In this document: in pieces, positions 55,846 to 64,000 of the stretch
Layout: each line of letters opens with the position of its first letter
Numbering within the stretch: position 1 is the stretch's first letter
Assembly (NCBI RefSeq): GCF_014652635.1
Contig: NZ_BMZE01000001.1
Span: 425,293 to 489,292, forward strand
DNA from: Devosia pacifica
GTDB lineage: Bacteria; Pseudomonadota; Alphaproteobacteria; Rhizobiales; Devosiaceae
DNA length: 64,000 bases
Direction of reading: 5' to 3'
Program-made: the position numbers and the translations under genes
The notes under the pieces: model-generated
The model's database searches: none
Seen by the model: only the letters and a program-made list of their open reading frames with translations
What the model was told of the DNA's origin: nothing

Positions 55846-56022
55846 TTAGCGGTCGGTCCTAACCTTCAGCTGATAGGGATCGTTTCCGTATGTCCACTCG
55901 GTCCTGAACTTGTTGTCCCTGCCTTGGACAAGAACTTGAGGGTCGTGCCCATTGCGACCTGCCTCGTGCGCAACATCCACAGCAGATTTTATGCGAGTGC
56001 TCGCGTATTGTGCGGTCCGCAA
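55846..56022 (-). pseudogene. DUF2188-like remnant
   Basis: The minus strand encodes RIKSAVDVAHEAGRNGHDP, then QVLVQGRDNKFRTEWTYGND ending P-Y-Q-L-K-V before a stop. The pattern helix, then Val-x-Val/Leu-x-Gly-Arg-Asp and a late Tyr-Gly-Asn-Asp-Pro is that of the small DUF2188 family. Upstream a stop at 56029-56031 removes the usual N-terminal strands; only a TTG at 56022 could start it (58 residues). It is more likely a fragment than a gene. Confidence 0.5.
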
Positions 56023-56188
56023 CGCTGCCTATTGAAGCTGATTTTCCGTTGCCCCTAACCCTGTCGCACCTTCACTGCGCAAACGGGGTGGATAGCTTCC
56101 AAACCGCTTCAGGTCGCGGAGCGCTGAAAGCATATCCTACACCAGCGCGATCTCCTAGTATAACGGCCATGATGGAGTTTGCTCAACG

Positions 56189-56218
56189 TTGATCTATCGA
56201 TCGAGCACTGACTATATT
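56189..56218 (+). promoter_or_regulatory. Candidate promoter for the restriction-modification gene
   Basis: TTGATC (56189-56194) and TATATT (56213-56218) are 18 bases apart, 75 bp before the first ATG of the large gene. The rest of the 55,794-56,292 interval shows only the DUF2188-like remnant. The match to consensus is fair. Confidence 0.4.
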
Positions 56219-56292
56219 TTGTTTTTCGACACCGTCGCTAACGCATAGATGAAGCGAATGCGAACGACTGCCGTTAGTACTGGATTCGCTAC

Positions 56293-59200
56293 ATGCCGTT
56301 ATTCCATCCCCGTGCAATCACAAAAAAGCTGCGGAATATGGGTCCGATCCCAGCCACCCATGCGACTATCCTTTCAGCGTGGAGTCAGAGTCTTTCGGAC
56401 GGTGTGTACGACCGAGAGACGTCGAACGATGGCGAATTTATTCAGCGCATTCTAGTCGATACCCTCGGCTATTCCGGCAGCAGTGCGGGGCCGACTTGGA
56501 CCGTTGCGAAGAACCAGCCGGTCGGGACAGGGAACGTCGACGTAGCCCTCGGCCGGTTCGGGGCCGGAATAGATCCGAAGATCCTGGCACCGTTCGAGCT
56601 GAAGGGCGCCCGGATGAAGGATCTGGACGCCATGATGTCAGGGAGGAATAAGTCCCCCGTCCAGCAGGCGTGGGAATACGCAATGGACGCGAAGGGTGCC
56701 CAGTGGGTCATTGTTTCCAACTATCGCCAGATTCGCCTCTACGCCGTGGGATACGGACGAAAGGACTACGAAGCCTTCGATTTGGCTACGATGACGCGGC
56801 CGGAGAACTACCACCGCTTCATGCTGCTCCTGTCGGCCGAAAACTTGCTGTCCGGCGCGACGCTTGACCTCCTGAAGGAGAGTGATGCGACACAGAAGGA
56901 GATCACGAAGCAGCTCTACGCGGAGTACAAGAAGATCCGAACCGAACTGATTGAGGAAATCAGGTCATCGGATCCGGCCATCAAGTCGCTTTCGGCCGTC
57001 CGTATGGCGCAGACCATCCTGGATCGGGTGCTGTTCATCGCCTTCGCGGAGGATCGTGGACTGCTTCGGAAGGAAAGTTTGAAGGAAGCCTTCGAGACGA
57101 AGAACCCCTACAGCCCCCAGCCGGCTTGGGAGAACTTCAAAGGCCTCTTCAACTCGATCGACCAGGGCAACGAACGCCTCGGTATCCCCGGCTACAACGG
57201 CGGTCTCTTCGCGAAGGACGAAGACATCAACGCCCTCGCGATAAGCGAGAAAATGTGCGCCCGTTTTGCCGCCATGGGCGACTACGACTACGACAGTGAG
57301 GTGTCGGTCAACATCCTCGGCCACGTCTTCGAGCAGTCGATCTCCGACATCGAGGACCTGAAGAAGGAGCTCGACCCCGACTCCGCGCCTCCGCCTGAGG
57401 TCGGCTCGAAGCGGCGGACAGACGGCATCTTCTACACCCCGCCATTCATCACTCGCCACATCGTCGAGCAGACGGTCGGACGCTGGCTCGCCGAGAGGAA
57501 GGCGGAGCTCGGCTTCGACAAACTGGCGCCGCTCGCGGACGCCGACTACGCGTCCATCAGGATCCCAACGAGGGGTCGGAAGGTATCGAAGGTTGTTTTC
57601 AACGAGAACATCCGGAAGCACGTCGCCATCTGGGAGGCCTATAGGGACCGGTTATCGACGATTCGCGTCGTGGATCCCGCGTGCGGCTCAGGCGCCTTCC
57701 TGAATGAGGTCTTCGACCTACTGTACCGCGAGGGACAGACGATCAATCGGACGCTGGAGACCCTGTACGGGGGCCAGATCAACCTCTTCCGATGGGACAC
57801 ACATATTCTTGCAAATAACGTCTACGGCGTGGACATTAACAGCGAGTCCGTAGAGATCACCAAGCTCTCCCTGTGGCTGAAAACCGCCAACCGCAACGAG
57901 AAGCTCAGTTACCTCGATGACAACATCAAGACGGGAAACTCCCTCATCGACGACGCGTCTGTCGTAGGCGACAACGCTTTCGACTGGGAAGTTGAGTTTG
58001 AGGAGATCATGGAGGACGGAGGGTTCGATGTGGTGGTCGGCAATCCCCCCTACGTCGACTCGGAAGCGATGGTGAAGGCATGGACCCGCGAACGCGAGTT
58101 CATCACCCAGACCTACTCGCAGACTAGGGGGAACTGGGACCTGTACATCGCCTTCCTAGAGCTCGGCTGCGACCTGATGGCTCCCGGCGGCTACCTCTCC
58201 TACATCACGCCCGACAAGTGGATCTCGAAGGACTTCGGCACCGCGATGCGCAAGCGTATTGTGCCGGGTATCCTGTCGATTCTGCCGGTCGGTCGCGACG
58301 TCTTCGAGAGCGCGCTAGTGGATTCAATCATCACGACGATAGGCGATAAGCCGTCGGACGAGTTGCAGATCCACGATCTGATCGACGGCGAGATCGTAGT
58401 TTCCGGAAGAATTCCAAAGGCTGAACTCAATGGTGAGGATGGGTTCGACCGTCTTCTCTCCGTGCATCATGCCTTCCTGCGCAAGTTGGACAAAAAAGCC
58501 GCGAAGCGGCTCGGCGAGCTCGCGGAGACCGAGAACGCTTGCGCCACAGCCGACACGTACACCCTCGGCGGGATCATAGAGGACGCGGAATCCGTACATG
58601 GCTACGACCCGGCAAAGGACTACAGAATCGCCAACACCGGGACGCTCGACAAGTACGTCTTCCGTTGGGGCGCGAAGCCAATGCGCTACCTCAAGAACGA
58701 CTACGAGTTCCCGATCGTCTCGAAAGCATCGTTCCGGGAGACTCTCGGCGCCACATACAATCGGCGGGCGGCATCGCCCAAGATCGTCATCAAGGGACTG
58801 ACCCTCCTAGACGGAGCGATCGATCTCGACGGCTCCTACGTGCCCGGCAAGACCACGCTGGTGATCTGTTCAGACGACCTCGTCCTACTGAAGTGCCTGG
58901 CCGGCATTGTGAACAGCCAGATTGCGTCGTTCTACGTGAAGCAGAAGTACGCCAGCGCCAGCTACAACGGCGGCGTCAACTTCACCTCGGACATGATAAA
59001 CTCGATCCCAGTTCCGAAGGGGATCAAGAAGCCTGTGATCGCTGCGCTTGTCGACCGCATTGTGGCTGGCCGGTCGAAGTTCGTGGAGACCACAGCCTCG
59101 TTGCATTCCCTGCTCCGGGCATCGGGCGGTGCGGCAAAGCTCGGGCGGAAGCTCGACGCGTGGCATGAACTGTCATCAGCAGAATTCCTTGCCGAGATAG

Positions 59201-59382
59201 TGAAGCGCGGTGTCCACGTCCCGATAAAGGAACGTCCGCAGTGGCTGGACGTCTTCGCCCGCCATAAAGCCCGAGTAGCCAAGGTCATGGCTTCCGCTGA
59301 CGCCGCCGAGGCCGAGATCGACGAGACGCTGGCCACGGCATTTGGGCTCAGCCAAACAGAACGTGACATTATCGGCATCTAG
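56293..59382 (+). CDS. Type IIG restriction-modification enzyme (Eco57I-like N6-adenine methylase with N-terminal nuclease)
   Basis: A 1029-residue single-chain enzyme. Near the N-terminus Asp83 (NVDVAL) and Glu102-x-Lys104 (PFELKGA) form a PD-(D/E)XK nuclease site. A helical linker follows. Methylase motif I is VVDPACGSGAFLNEVF (about 459-474) and motif IV is VVVGNPPYVD (NPPY at 584-587), marking N6-adenine methylation. The last third, with F-T-S-D-M-I-N-S-I-P-V-P, is the TaqI-like specificity domain. No separate R, M or S gene adjoins it. The start is uncertain: 56293 or a methionine 15 codons later, neither with a clear ribosome binding site. The frame is complete and looks functional. Confidence 0.88.
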   Translation: MPLFHPRAITKKLRNMGPIPATHATILSAWSQSLSDGVYDRETSNDGEFIQRILVDTLGYSGSSAGPTWTVAKNQPVGTGNVDVALGRFGAGIDPKILAPFELKGARMKDLDAMMSGRNKSPVQQAWEYAMDAKGAQWVIVSNYRQIRLYAVGYGRKDYEAFDLATMTRPENYHRFMLLLSAENLLSGATLDLLKESDATQKEITKQLYAEYKKIRTELIEEIRSSDPAIKSLSAVRMAQTILDRVLFIAFAEDRGLLRKESLKEAFETKNPYSPQPAWENFKGLFNSIDQGNERLGIPGYNGGLFAKDEDINALAISEKMCARFAAMGDYDYDSEVSVNILGHVFEQSISDIEDLKKELDPDSAPPPEVGSKRRTDGIFYTPPFITRHIVEQTVGRWLAERKAELGFDKLAPLADADYASIRIPTRGRKVSKVVFNENIRKHVAIWEAYRDRLSTIRVVDPACGSGAFLNEVFDLLYREGQTINRTLETLYGGQINLFRWDTHILANNVYGVDINSESVEITKLSLWLKTANRNEKLSYLDDNIKTGNSLIDDASVVGDNAFDWEVEFEEIMEDGGFDVVVGNPPYVDSEAMVKAWTREREFITQTYSQTRGNWDLYIAFLELGCDLMAPGGYLSYITPDKWISKDFGTAMRKRIVPGILSILPVGRDVFESALVDSIITTIGDKPSDELQIHDLIDGEIVVSGRIPKAELNGEDGFDRLLSVHHAFLRKLDKKAAKRLGELAETENACATADTYTLGGIIEDAESVHGYDPAKDYRIANTGTLDKYVFRWGAKPMRYLKNDYEFPIVSKASFRETLGATYNRRAASPKIVIKGLTLLDGAIDLDGSYVPGKTTLVICSDDLVLLKCLAGIVNSQIASFYVKQKYASASYNGGVNFTSDMINSIPVPKGIKKPVIAALVDRIVAGRSKFVETTASLHSLLRASGGAAKLGRKLDAWHELSSAEFLAEIVKRGVHVPIKERPQWLDVFARHKARVAKVMASADAAEAEIDETLATAFGLSQTERDIIGI

Positions 59383-59582
59383 GCCTTATGTCACTCCGCC
59401 CCGCGCCGCCCCGCATCCTCGAACGACCGGTTCAGGAGTGACAGGCGAAATCATTATATGTAGAGCTCAGGAAATGTTCCCACTCGCCATCCACATTGGC
59501 AATGCTGCAAAGTGGTCAGAAGTGGGAACGGGTCCTGCCTGCAACTGGCTAGGGGCATTGAGGCGGTGCTATATCGTCGAGC

Positions 59583-59993
59583 ATGAAGCGAACAGCCATC
59601 CTCTTGTTGAGCGCCCTCCTCGCCCTGCCCGCTCAAGCCATAGAGAAGTGCCGACCGGGACAACCAAACACCGCAGATAAAACCTGCGTTGTTGACGGCG
59701 ACACGCTCTGGCTCAATGGCGAAAATATCAGGCTGAAGGACTTCGACACTCCGGAGCCGATGACGAACATCTGTGGTGGTGCTCAAGAGAAGGCACTGGC
59801 AGAGCAAGCCAGCAATCGCCTGGTTGAGTTGCTCAACGGCTATGAGTGGACGATTGAGACAGGCGGCACCGGCAACTACGGCAGGACGCTCGGCACGATT
59901 CGGATCGGCGGCCGCGACGTTGGCGATATCCTGATCAGCGAAGGACTGGCGCGCAGGTGGCCGGATGGTGAGGAGTGGTGGTGCAGTGAGTGA
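59583..59993 (+). CDS. Exported thermonuclease-family (SNase-like) protein
   Basis: A 136-residue protein with a signal peptide (M-K-R-T, hydrophobic core, cleavage after P-A-Q-A near residue 18). The body is a staphylococcal nuclease-like OB fold: CVVDGDTLWLNGENIRLKDF followed by D-T-P-E, and NYGRTLGTIRIGGRDVGDIL holds the second active arginine region. R-L-K, D-x-D and E residues match the calcium site only partly. It overlaps the next gene by a few bases. Confidence 0.88.
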   Translation: MKRTAILLLSALLALPAQAIEKCRPGQPNTADKTCVVDGDTLWLNGENIRLKDFDTPEPMTNICGGAQEKALAEQASNRLVELLNGYEWTIETGGTGNYGRTLGTIRIGGRDVGDILISEGLARRWPDGEEWWCSE

Positions 59994-60921
59994 GAGTCGG
60001 CAAAACCCGGCTCACAAGCATCACTATATTCCGGCGTTCTACCTCAAGCGATGGGCCACCGGGGTCGACGGAAAGTTAACTGAATTTAGGAGGGTGCATG
60101 GCAATCGGATCGCTGTGCGCCGCGCTCATCCCAATGCTACCGGCTTCATGGATCGACTTTACGAACTGCAGCATGTTGAACCCGCCGCCGCGAGCATCCT
60201 TGAGACGCACTTTTTCGCCCCGATCGACAACGCCGCTTCGGATGCGCTGGATCTCCTAGATCAACCCAATATCTGGGAAGGAAACTGGACCGCCCGCAGA
60301 ACCTCTGCGTGGTCGCGATTTATTTATTCTCTCTTGGTGCGATCTCCAGAAGATGTCGCCGTATTTCGCCGAGAGTGGCCGCGAGAGATTAGGCAGATAG
60401 ATGCCGCTGACGAAGAGGACTATAAGGAGCATGCGCCTCCTGGCTTTGATGGGTCGATCTTGGACCTAATAGACAGCATGACGGAGCGCGAACACGAGCT
60501 ATCCATGGCACAGGTGTTCGCCTACTGCATTGACAGTTCTCGTGTGGCACAAGAGATTAATAACCTTCATTGGTCGGTTTATAACAACTTTTCCGACCGA
60601 ACGTTTCTGACTTCCGATCGACCGGTCATCCGGACGGCGGCTTTGCTGCGCAAGGGCGGTCACCTTCTGCTCCCTATCGGCCCGCGGAAGCTATTTCTGG
60701 CGGCCACCGACGACACGATGGCGGCAGGACTTTCGAAGGTAAGGCCGCGAGACCTAGTAGCATATGTGAATCAGGCGGTGACTGAGGGTGCGGCTAACTA
60801 CGTCTACGCCGTCGATGAGCGTCAAAGTCGATTCATTCACAACAGATTCGGCAAGACCCCACAGCCCCGACTAATCGAAGCCGTCTTCGCCACCCGCCGC
60901 GAGCGGTCTTTGACTGGATGA
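59986..60921 (+). CDS. DUF4238-domain protein
   Basis: A 311-residue protein with the DUF4238 hallmark HKHHYIPAFYLKRWA at about residues 10-24 and a later SDRPVIRTAALLRKGGHLLL and PIGPRKLFLAATDD. The GTG at 59986 lies within the last bases of the thermonuclease gene; an ATG 7 codons upstream is the alternative. The family is widespread in accessory regions and uncharacterised as far as I know. It shares an ATGA overlap with the next gene, so the three are probably one transcript. Confidence 0.85.
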   Translation: MSESRQNPAHKHHYIPAFYLKRWATGVDGKLTEFRRVHGNRIAVRRAHPNATGFMDRLYELQHVEPAAASILETHFFAPIDNAASDALDLLDQPNIWEGNWTARRTSAWSRFIYSLLVRSPEDVAVFRREWPREIRQIDAADEEDYKEHAPPGFDGSILDLIDSMTEREHELSMAQVFAYCIDSSRVAQEINNLHWSVYNNFSDRTFLTSDRPVIRTAALLRKGGHLLLPIGPRKLFLAATDDTMAAGLSKVRPRDLVAYVNQAVTEGAANYVYAVDERQSRFIHNRFGKTPQPRLIEAVFATRRERSLTG

Positions 60922-61385
60922 CCCTGCCCCGCCTCCCCTGGCAACGCTCCACCTCTGGCGACTGGTTCGTCGCCTATCCCGACGATCACCCGGATCATGC
61001 CGCAACAGTCCGGCACATGCCGCAGGCTGTCGGGCAGGAGAAATGGCAATGGAGCGTGTTCTGGGAAGGACGCTTCGGTGAGTTCGGCATGGCAGCCGAT
61101 CGTCAGGCCGCAGCGGATGCAGCAACCGAAGCATGGCATCGGCTCATCGAGACGACAAAGGTGCCGAGGGATGTGGTGGGAGAGATCGATGCGATGCTCG
61201 ACAGGCTCTCTCAACGGATCCCGGCCGGGCTGCTTGAGGAAGACACCGAATATCTGCACAAGGTGCTGAACCAGATCCGAGTGAGGTGGGAAACAGCAAT
61301 TAGGCTCGATCGCATGGAGCCGAACATCAAGCGCCTTATGGAGGCGGTGTCGGCGGAACTGTATCGACGGCGCACCGGTATATGA
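60918..61385 (+). CDS. Hypothetical protein
   Basis: A 155-residue protein, start overlapping the DUF4238 stop by 4 bp. It opens with WQRSTSGDWFVAYPDDHPDH, contains VFWEGRFGEFGMAADRQAAA and ends in a helical stretch finishing AVSAELYRRRTGI. The last 28 bp are repeated with two changes about 790 bp downstream. The N-terminal half looks like a small beta sheet with a helix. No family is recognised. Confidence 0.65.
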   Translation: MTLPRLPWQRSTSGDWFVAYPDDHPDHAATVRHMPQAVGQEKWQWSVFWEGRFGEFGMAADRQAAADAATEAWHRLIETTKVPRDVVGEIDAMLDRLSQRIPAGLLEEDTEYLHKVLNQIRVRWETAIRLDRMEPNIKRLMEAVSAELYRRRTGI

Positions 61386-62170
61386 AGTTCTCAGAGACGC
61401 AACTCAGCATCACAGGATAAAACCGGCACCTCAGAAGCCCACTTGCGTTTGTCGGCGTAGAAAAATTCGTGTGGAGTTTGCCAGCATGCAATGGTTGTCG
61501 AGTAATACTGAGCTGCTCAATCTCGCAGCAAATTGGGGGATGCTGTTTATCTGGGTGGCCTACCTTCATTTGTTCCTGCAAAGCTACAGACGGCAGACCC
61601 GATCGAAGATCCTGATCAACCGCGGCGCCAGCGGCGGACTAGATGCTCGGTGCCTGATCAGCAACATGAGTTCTGATGCGATTTACGTCGAGAGCATTAT
61701 AGCGACGCTGGAGGCCGGTGACCGGCGATGGAGTGCCTCAGTCACAGCGCGCGAACTGTCGGACGACAGCGCTCGGCCCAACGACCCAAGAGAGTTGACG
61801 TTTCAAGGTCCGCTGGGCGCGGGAGACTATCTGGACGCCGGCGCATACGGCGAACTGCTCGATAGGGCACTAGACAAGGACAGAGGGCAATCGGCGGAAA
61901 CCTTGCGCCGCCTAGAATCGCCGGTTACCGCACAAATCGACGTCTTTGCCGACTACGCGTCCGAAGATCTCATGATCGGTGCAAGACGGCGCTTCAATCT
62001 TGTGGAGCACGAGGGCGTTTGGCAGCTGCGACCGCAACGCATGCAAACGCAACAGATTCGGTCGAAGTCCGAGCGGGCTAGGATCGCTGATCAACTGGCA
62101 GCAGACTAAGGTTGAAAAGCGGCCTGACCCCTTCACAGCGCCGTCGGCGGAGCTGTATCGACGGCGGACC
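61349..62170 (+). repeat. 28-bp direct repeat pair flanking the membrane-protein gene
   Basis: The unit at 61349-61376 and the unit at 62143-62170 agree at 26 of 28 positions (core gtcggcgga and ctgtatcgacggcg). The first is the coding end of the 155-residue protein; the second is untranslated but reads SAELYRRRTN before a stop. The pair brackets about 770 bp holding one gene. It could be a duplication scar or a recombination site. Confidence 0.7.
61486..62109 (+). CDS. Membrane-anchored hypothetical protein
   Basis: A 207-residue protein starting at ATG 61486 (a GTG five codons earlier is possible). One membrane segment, LLNLAANWGMLFIWVAYLHLF, near the N-terminus is followed by a cytosolic beta-rich domain beginning SKILINRGASGGLDARCLIS. 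The pattern resembles a small family I recall from other proteobacteria as hypothetical proteins; no function is known. It lies between the two 28-bp repeats. Confidence 0.65.
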   Translation: MQWLSSNTELLNLAANWGMLFIWVAYLHLFLQSYRRQTRSKILINRGASGGLDARCLISNMSSDAIYVESIIATLEAGDRRWSASVTARELSDDSARPNDPRELTFQGPLGAGDYLDAGAYGELLDRALDKDRGQSAETLRRLESPVTAQIDVFADYASEDLMIGARRRFNLVEHEGVWQLRPQRMQTQQIRSKSERARIADQLAAD

Positions 62171-62226
62171 AACGGACGGTAAGAAGCAATAGGCAACGCA
62201 TTGCGGCACAATCGCAGGAGGTAACC

Positions 62227-62583
62227 ATGCTACGCATAGGTTCAATCGTTTGGGGAGTCGACGATGTCCCACGGGCCATCGCATTCTGGTGTGAGGCCCT
62301 CGACTACCGGCCACTGCGGGAGCCAGATGTTGACTGGGCTATTCTAGTGCCTTGCAATGGTGCCGGCGTGCAGATTGCCATAGATCAGGCTGATGTCAGA
62401 GCTTCCAGGGAGCGCCCGCGCCACCATCTCGATCTTTATGCCAAGAACCAACAGGCCGAGGTCGAAAGACTGATCGCACTTGGGGCGACGCGTGTGGAGA
62501 GAGATTATCCGGAAGACGCTGACTACGTTGTTTTGGCGGATCCCGATGGAAATCGGTTCTGTGTAATTCAGAAGCAAGTATAG
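62227..62583 (+). CDS. VOC-family (glyoxalase-like) protein
   Basis: A 118-residue protein with a caggagg ribosome binding site 6 bases upstream. It has IGSIVWGVDDVPRAIAFWCE, a metal-like HHLDLYAKNQQAEVERLIAL and the closing VLADPDGNRFCVIQKQV, the usual C-terminal Asp-Pro-x-Gly-Asn-x-Phe-Cys. Similar to bleomycin-resistance or dioxygenase-like proteins; the ligand is unknown. Confidence 0.88.
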   Translation: MLRIGSIVWGVDDVPRAIAFWCEALDYRPLREPDVDWAILVPCNGAGVQIAIDQADVRASRERPRHHLDLYAKNQQAEVERLIALGATRVERDYPEDADYVVLADPDGNRFCVIQKQV

Positions 62584-62893
62584 GCACATCCGTCGCGGAT
62601 CGATCGGACCGGAATAGCTTGGTCCGGCTCCGTGTCAAGCCTTCCGACGGCTCTTCTGCCCTGTGCCTAGTGCAGCGCTGTTTTCAGCCCCCTACCCACG
62701 CTCTGCGCGATATCTACTCGTTGCGCGCTGACAAACGGATGGCGGTGGAATTTGAATGGCGGCACGCGGGCAGTGAGCCAGCTCCAACCCTTGCCGAGAA
62801 TTAATCCCTAGGACAGATCGTCGTTAGATCGCAAGCAATAGCCTGATGCTGCGGTCGCTTGAGGCCGCGATCACTAAGCTCAGGACAAAATCA

Positions 62894-63070
62894 ATGTCGC
62901 ACGCACAAAAGCATGACCACGATCTCGGTTTTACACACGACCTTCACAAGATGATTGGACGCAGGCGGTTGCTATCGATCATGGGGGGACTAGGGCTGGC
63001 TTCTGGCTTGGGGCTGCCAGCGATGGCGCTCGATTTCGTGGCGTTGCCATGGGAAACCGCTGGTCCATAT
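62894..63070 (+). pseudogene. 5' fragment of an intradiol ring-cleavage dioxygenase-like gene
   Basis: Codons from 62894 read MSHAQKHDHDLGFTHDLHKM and MIGRRRLLSIMGGLGLASGL (a twin-arginine-like leader) and end DFVALPWETAGPY. This is the N-terminal start of secreted protocatechuate-dioxygenase-like proteins, whose conserved continuation after E-T-A-G-P-Y is missing. Beyond about 63,070 the DNA matches the opposite strand of a phage gene, so the reading frame runs on only as nonsense to 63,241. Confidence 0.75.
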
Positions 63071-63863
63071 CGCGCTCGCCCTCGCGCTTGCACGTGTCAT
63101 TGGCTTCTCTCGCCTCATCGGCATCGGCCATCACGTCACGCGCCAAATTGTCAGCCTCGACACCCTCGGCGCCGAACTTTAGCGTCTCGGTCACGAACTG
63201 GGCCGACTTGCGGTCGAACCATTTTGCAGAGCCAGACTTGAACGCCCGCCGTGGCGCACGAGGGGTGATGTCCCAACTGATGACATTCTGCCCGACGATG
63301 CCGAGGACAGCACCGACAGACTCAGCGCCACGTTTCGCCAGCACCGCTCGATCGCCTCGGATCTTGAAGGTGCCGCCGAGCTTCTTCGCCATGCGGTTGC
63401 CGAGCGCCAGAAAGCTCTCACCTTCGGCTGACCAGTAGTCGCGAACGATCCCTGCAAAGTCCGGATCGATGTTGATCGTCATGCCGGCATGCCCGGCTGC
63501 GCGACTGAGGAACGCCTCGAGGCTGGCATCATCCATGTGAAAGCCCTGCGGCTCCTTCACCTTGCCGGTCGAGTCGAACCCCTTGGCACGGATTTTCAAC
63601 ACCCTGCCGGCACTGCGCGAGCCGCTCGATTGCGGCTGCTCGATAAAGCCCTCGAACACCTTGCCGCCTTCGAGAAAAACCATCAGCCGATCGCCCTTGT
63701 TGGGCAGGCGCACCTGGCCATCGGTGTCGTCGATCGTCAGGCTGCAGGTGTCAGACGAGGTGCCGTCGCGGTCCTCGATCTCTATGTCGATCAGCACTGG
63801 GCGCCAAGCCGAAGTGAGGTCACGGCCATTGATCAGCACGCGCCACGAAACGGTCCACGCCAT
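62979..63863 (-). pseudogene. Phage late control gene D (baseplate hub) protein, 3'-truncated
   Basis: The frame opens with AWTVSWRVLINGRDLTSAWR, then IDIEIEDRDGTSSDTCSLTI and GDRLMVFLEGGKVFEGFIEQ, features of gpD/VgrG-like hub proteins. Phage-like sequence runs to about 63,071 (ANDTCKREGE region, about residue 264). The last 30 codons read antisense through the dioxygenase fragment, so the native C-terminus is lost. The ATG at 63863 overlaps the tail X stop as TGATG. A full gpD is longer than the 264 native residues left here. Confidence 0.8.
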
Positions 63864-64000
63864 CACGCGTCTCCGAACAGCGAAAGAACCTTGCGCGAGC
63901 GCTGCGCGGTCTCGAGCGGCGGCTCAGGCAGCGTCACGACGGTGCCGAGTGGAAGCACGGGGCCGAGTGCAGCAAGGCCGGGGTTGAGAGTGAGCGCAGC
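63863..64000 (-). CDS. Phage tail protein X (partial, runs off window)
   Basis: The minus strand from the window edge reads LTLNPGLAALGPVLPLGTVV then TLPEPPLETAQRSRKVLSLF before TGA. N-P-G-L-A-x-x-G-P-x-L-P-x-G-T is the LysM-like C-terminal signature of gpX tail proteins. Only 45 codons are visible; the start lies beyond 64,000. The X-D order is that of P2-like and many transposable or temperate phage tail modules. Confidence 0.8.
   Translation of the reverse strand, partial: AALTLNPGLAALGPVLPLGTVVTLPEPPLETAQRSRKVLSLFGDA

Larger units (their letters stand above)
52250..63070. mobile_element. Mosaic genomic island / degraded prophage region
   Basis: The region begins at the tRNA-Gly fragment and holds an ORF6N antirepressor-like gene, ribbon-helix-helix genes, an excisionase-like remnant, a DUF2188-like remnant, a type IIG restriction-modification gene, a thermonuclease, a DUF4238 gene and unrecognised proteins. 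No integrase is in view. The orientation of the fragment puts the element to its right. The right limit is unknown; 63,070 is the breakpoint where phage tail genes begin, and these may belong to the same or another element. Confidence 0.55.

Noticed and set aside
56965-57621. A 218-codon minus-strand open frame inside the restriction-modification gene
   Set aside because: The plus-strand frame carries all methylase motifs.
59476-59529. 9-bp inverted repeat gttcccact and agtgggaac with 36 bases between
   Set aside because: No T tract and a long spacer; chance or a weak structure cannot be excluded.
62619-62804. A 61-codon frame ending in a segment with MAVEFEWRHAGSEPAP
   Set aside because: No ribosome binding site and only vague resemblance to NTF2-like proteins; too weak to call.

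Overview
The window is chromosomal DNA of an alphaproteobacterium, most likely Hyphomicrobiales and close to the Devosia/Pelagibacterium group. This rests on the alphaproteobacterial order of the ribosomal and RNA polymerase genes, an ATP12-family F1-ATPase chaperone gene, high-GC codon use, and ribosomal and polymerase subunits of alphaproteobacterial size. The species assignment is inference, because no rRNA gene is present.

Layout. 1-1615: folate genes folP (cut by the window edge), folB and folK. 1599-7761 (minus): a tightly packed chain running from a Do-like periplasmic protease through rarA, crcB, a pseudouridine synthase, a HAD phosphatase and an ATP12 chaperone to a GNAT acetyltransferase. 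7933-10776: a basic amino acid decarboxylase of fold type III, a small P-loop protein and an NAD-dependent reductase. 10861-29208 (minus): the str, S10, spc and alpha ribosomal operons without interruption (rpsL to rplQ, including fusA, tuf, secY, adk and rpoA). 29653-30129: one exported YbjN-like protein. 30180-42141 (minus): secE, nusG, rplKAJL and rpoBC. 42375-45182: small proteins, an oxidoreductase and a P-loop protein that separate secE from tRNA-Trp. 45230-52088: tRNA-Trp, MAPEG, tdh-kbl threonine degradation, a CAP/DUF4214 protein, DUF421, a methyltransferase with an unusual hairpin at its start, and a VOC protein.

From about 52,100 to the right edge the character changes. The region opens with the first 20 codons of a GFA-type gene and a 50-bp 3' fragment of tRNA-Gly(TCC), the usual scar of tRNA-targeted integration. 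It continues with an ORF6N antirepressor-like protein, two ribbon-helix-helix proteins, remnants of an island-type helix-turn-helix protein and of a DUF2188-like protein, a one-polypeptide type IIG restriction-modification enzyme, a thermonuclease, a DUF4238 protein, a membrane-anchored protein and a VOC protein. It then reaches a breakpoint near 63,070, where the 5' end of an intradiol dioxygenase gene abuts a 3'-truncated phage tail gene D. Tail protein X runs off the window. The tRNA fragment is oriented so that the island lies to its right. An intact tRNA-Gly and an integrase are therefore predicted beyond the window.

Most of the window is ordinary core genome. The accessory right end (52.1-64 kb) is the part worth study, both as a mosaic island with restriction-type cargo and for its recombination scars. 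I see no CRISPR array, rRNA gene, insertion sequence or complete integrase. I cannot show that any cluster is a new system; the genes between 56,293 and 62,109 are the best candidate for uncharacterised cargo.
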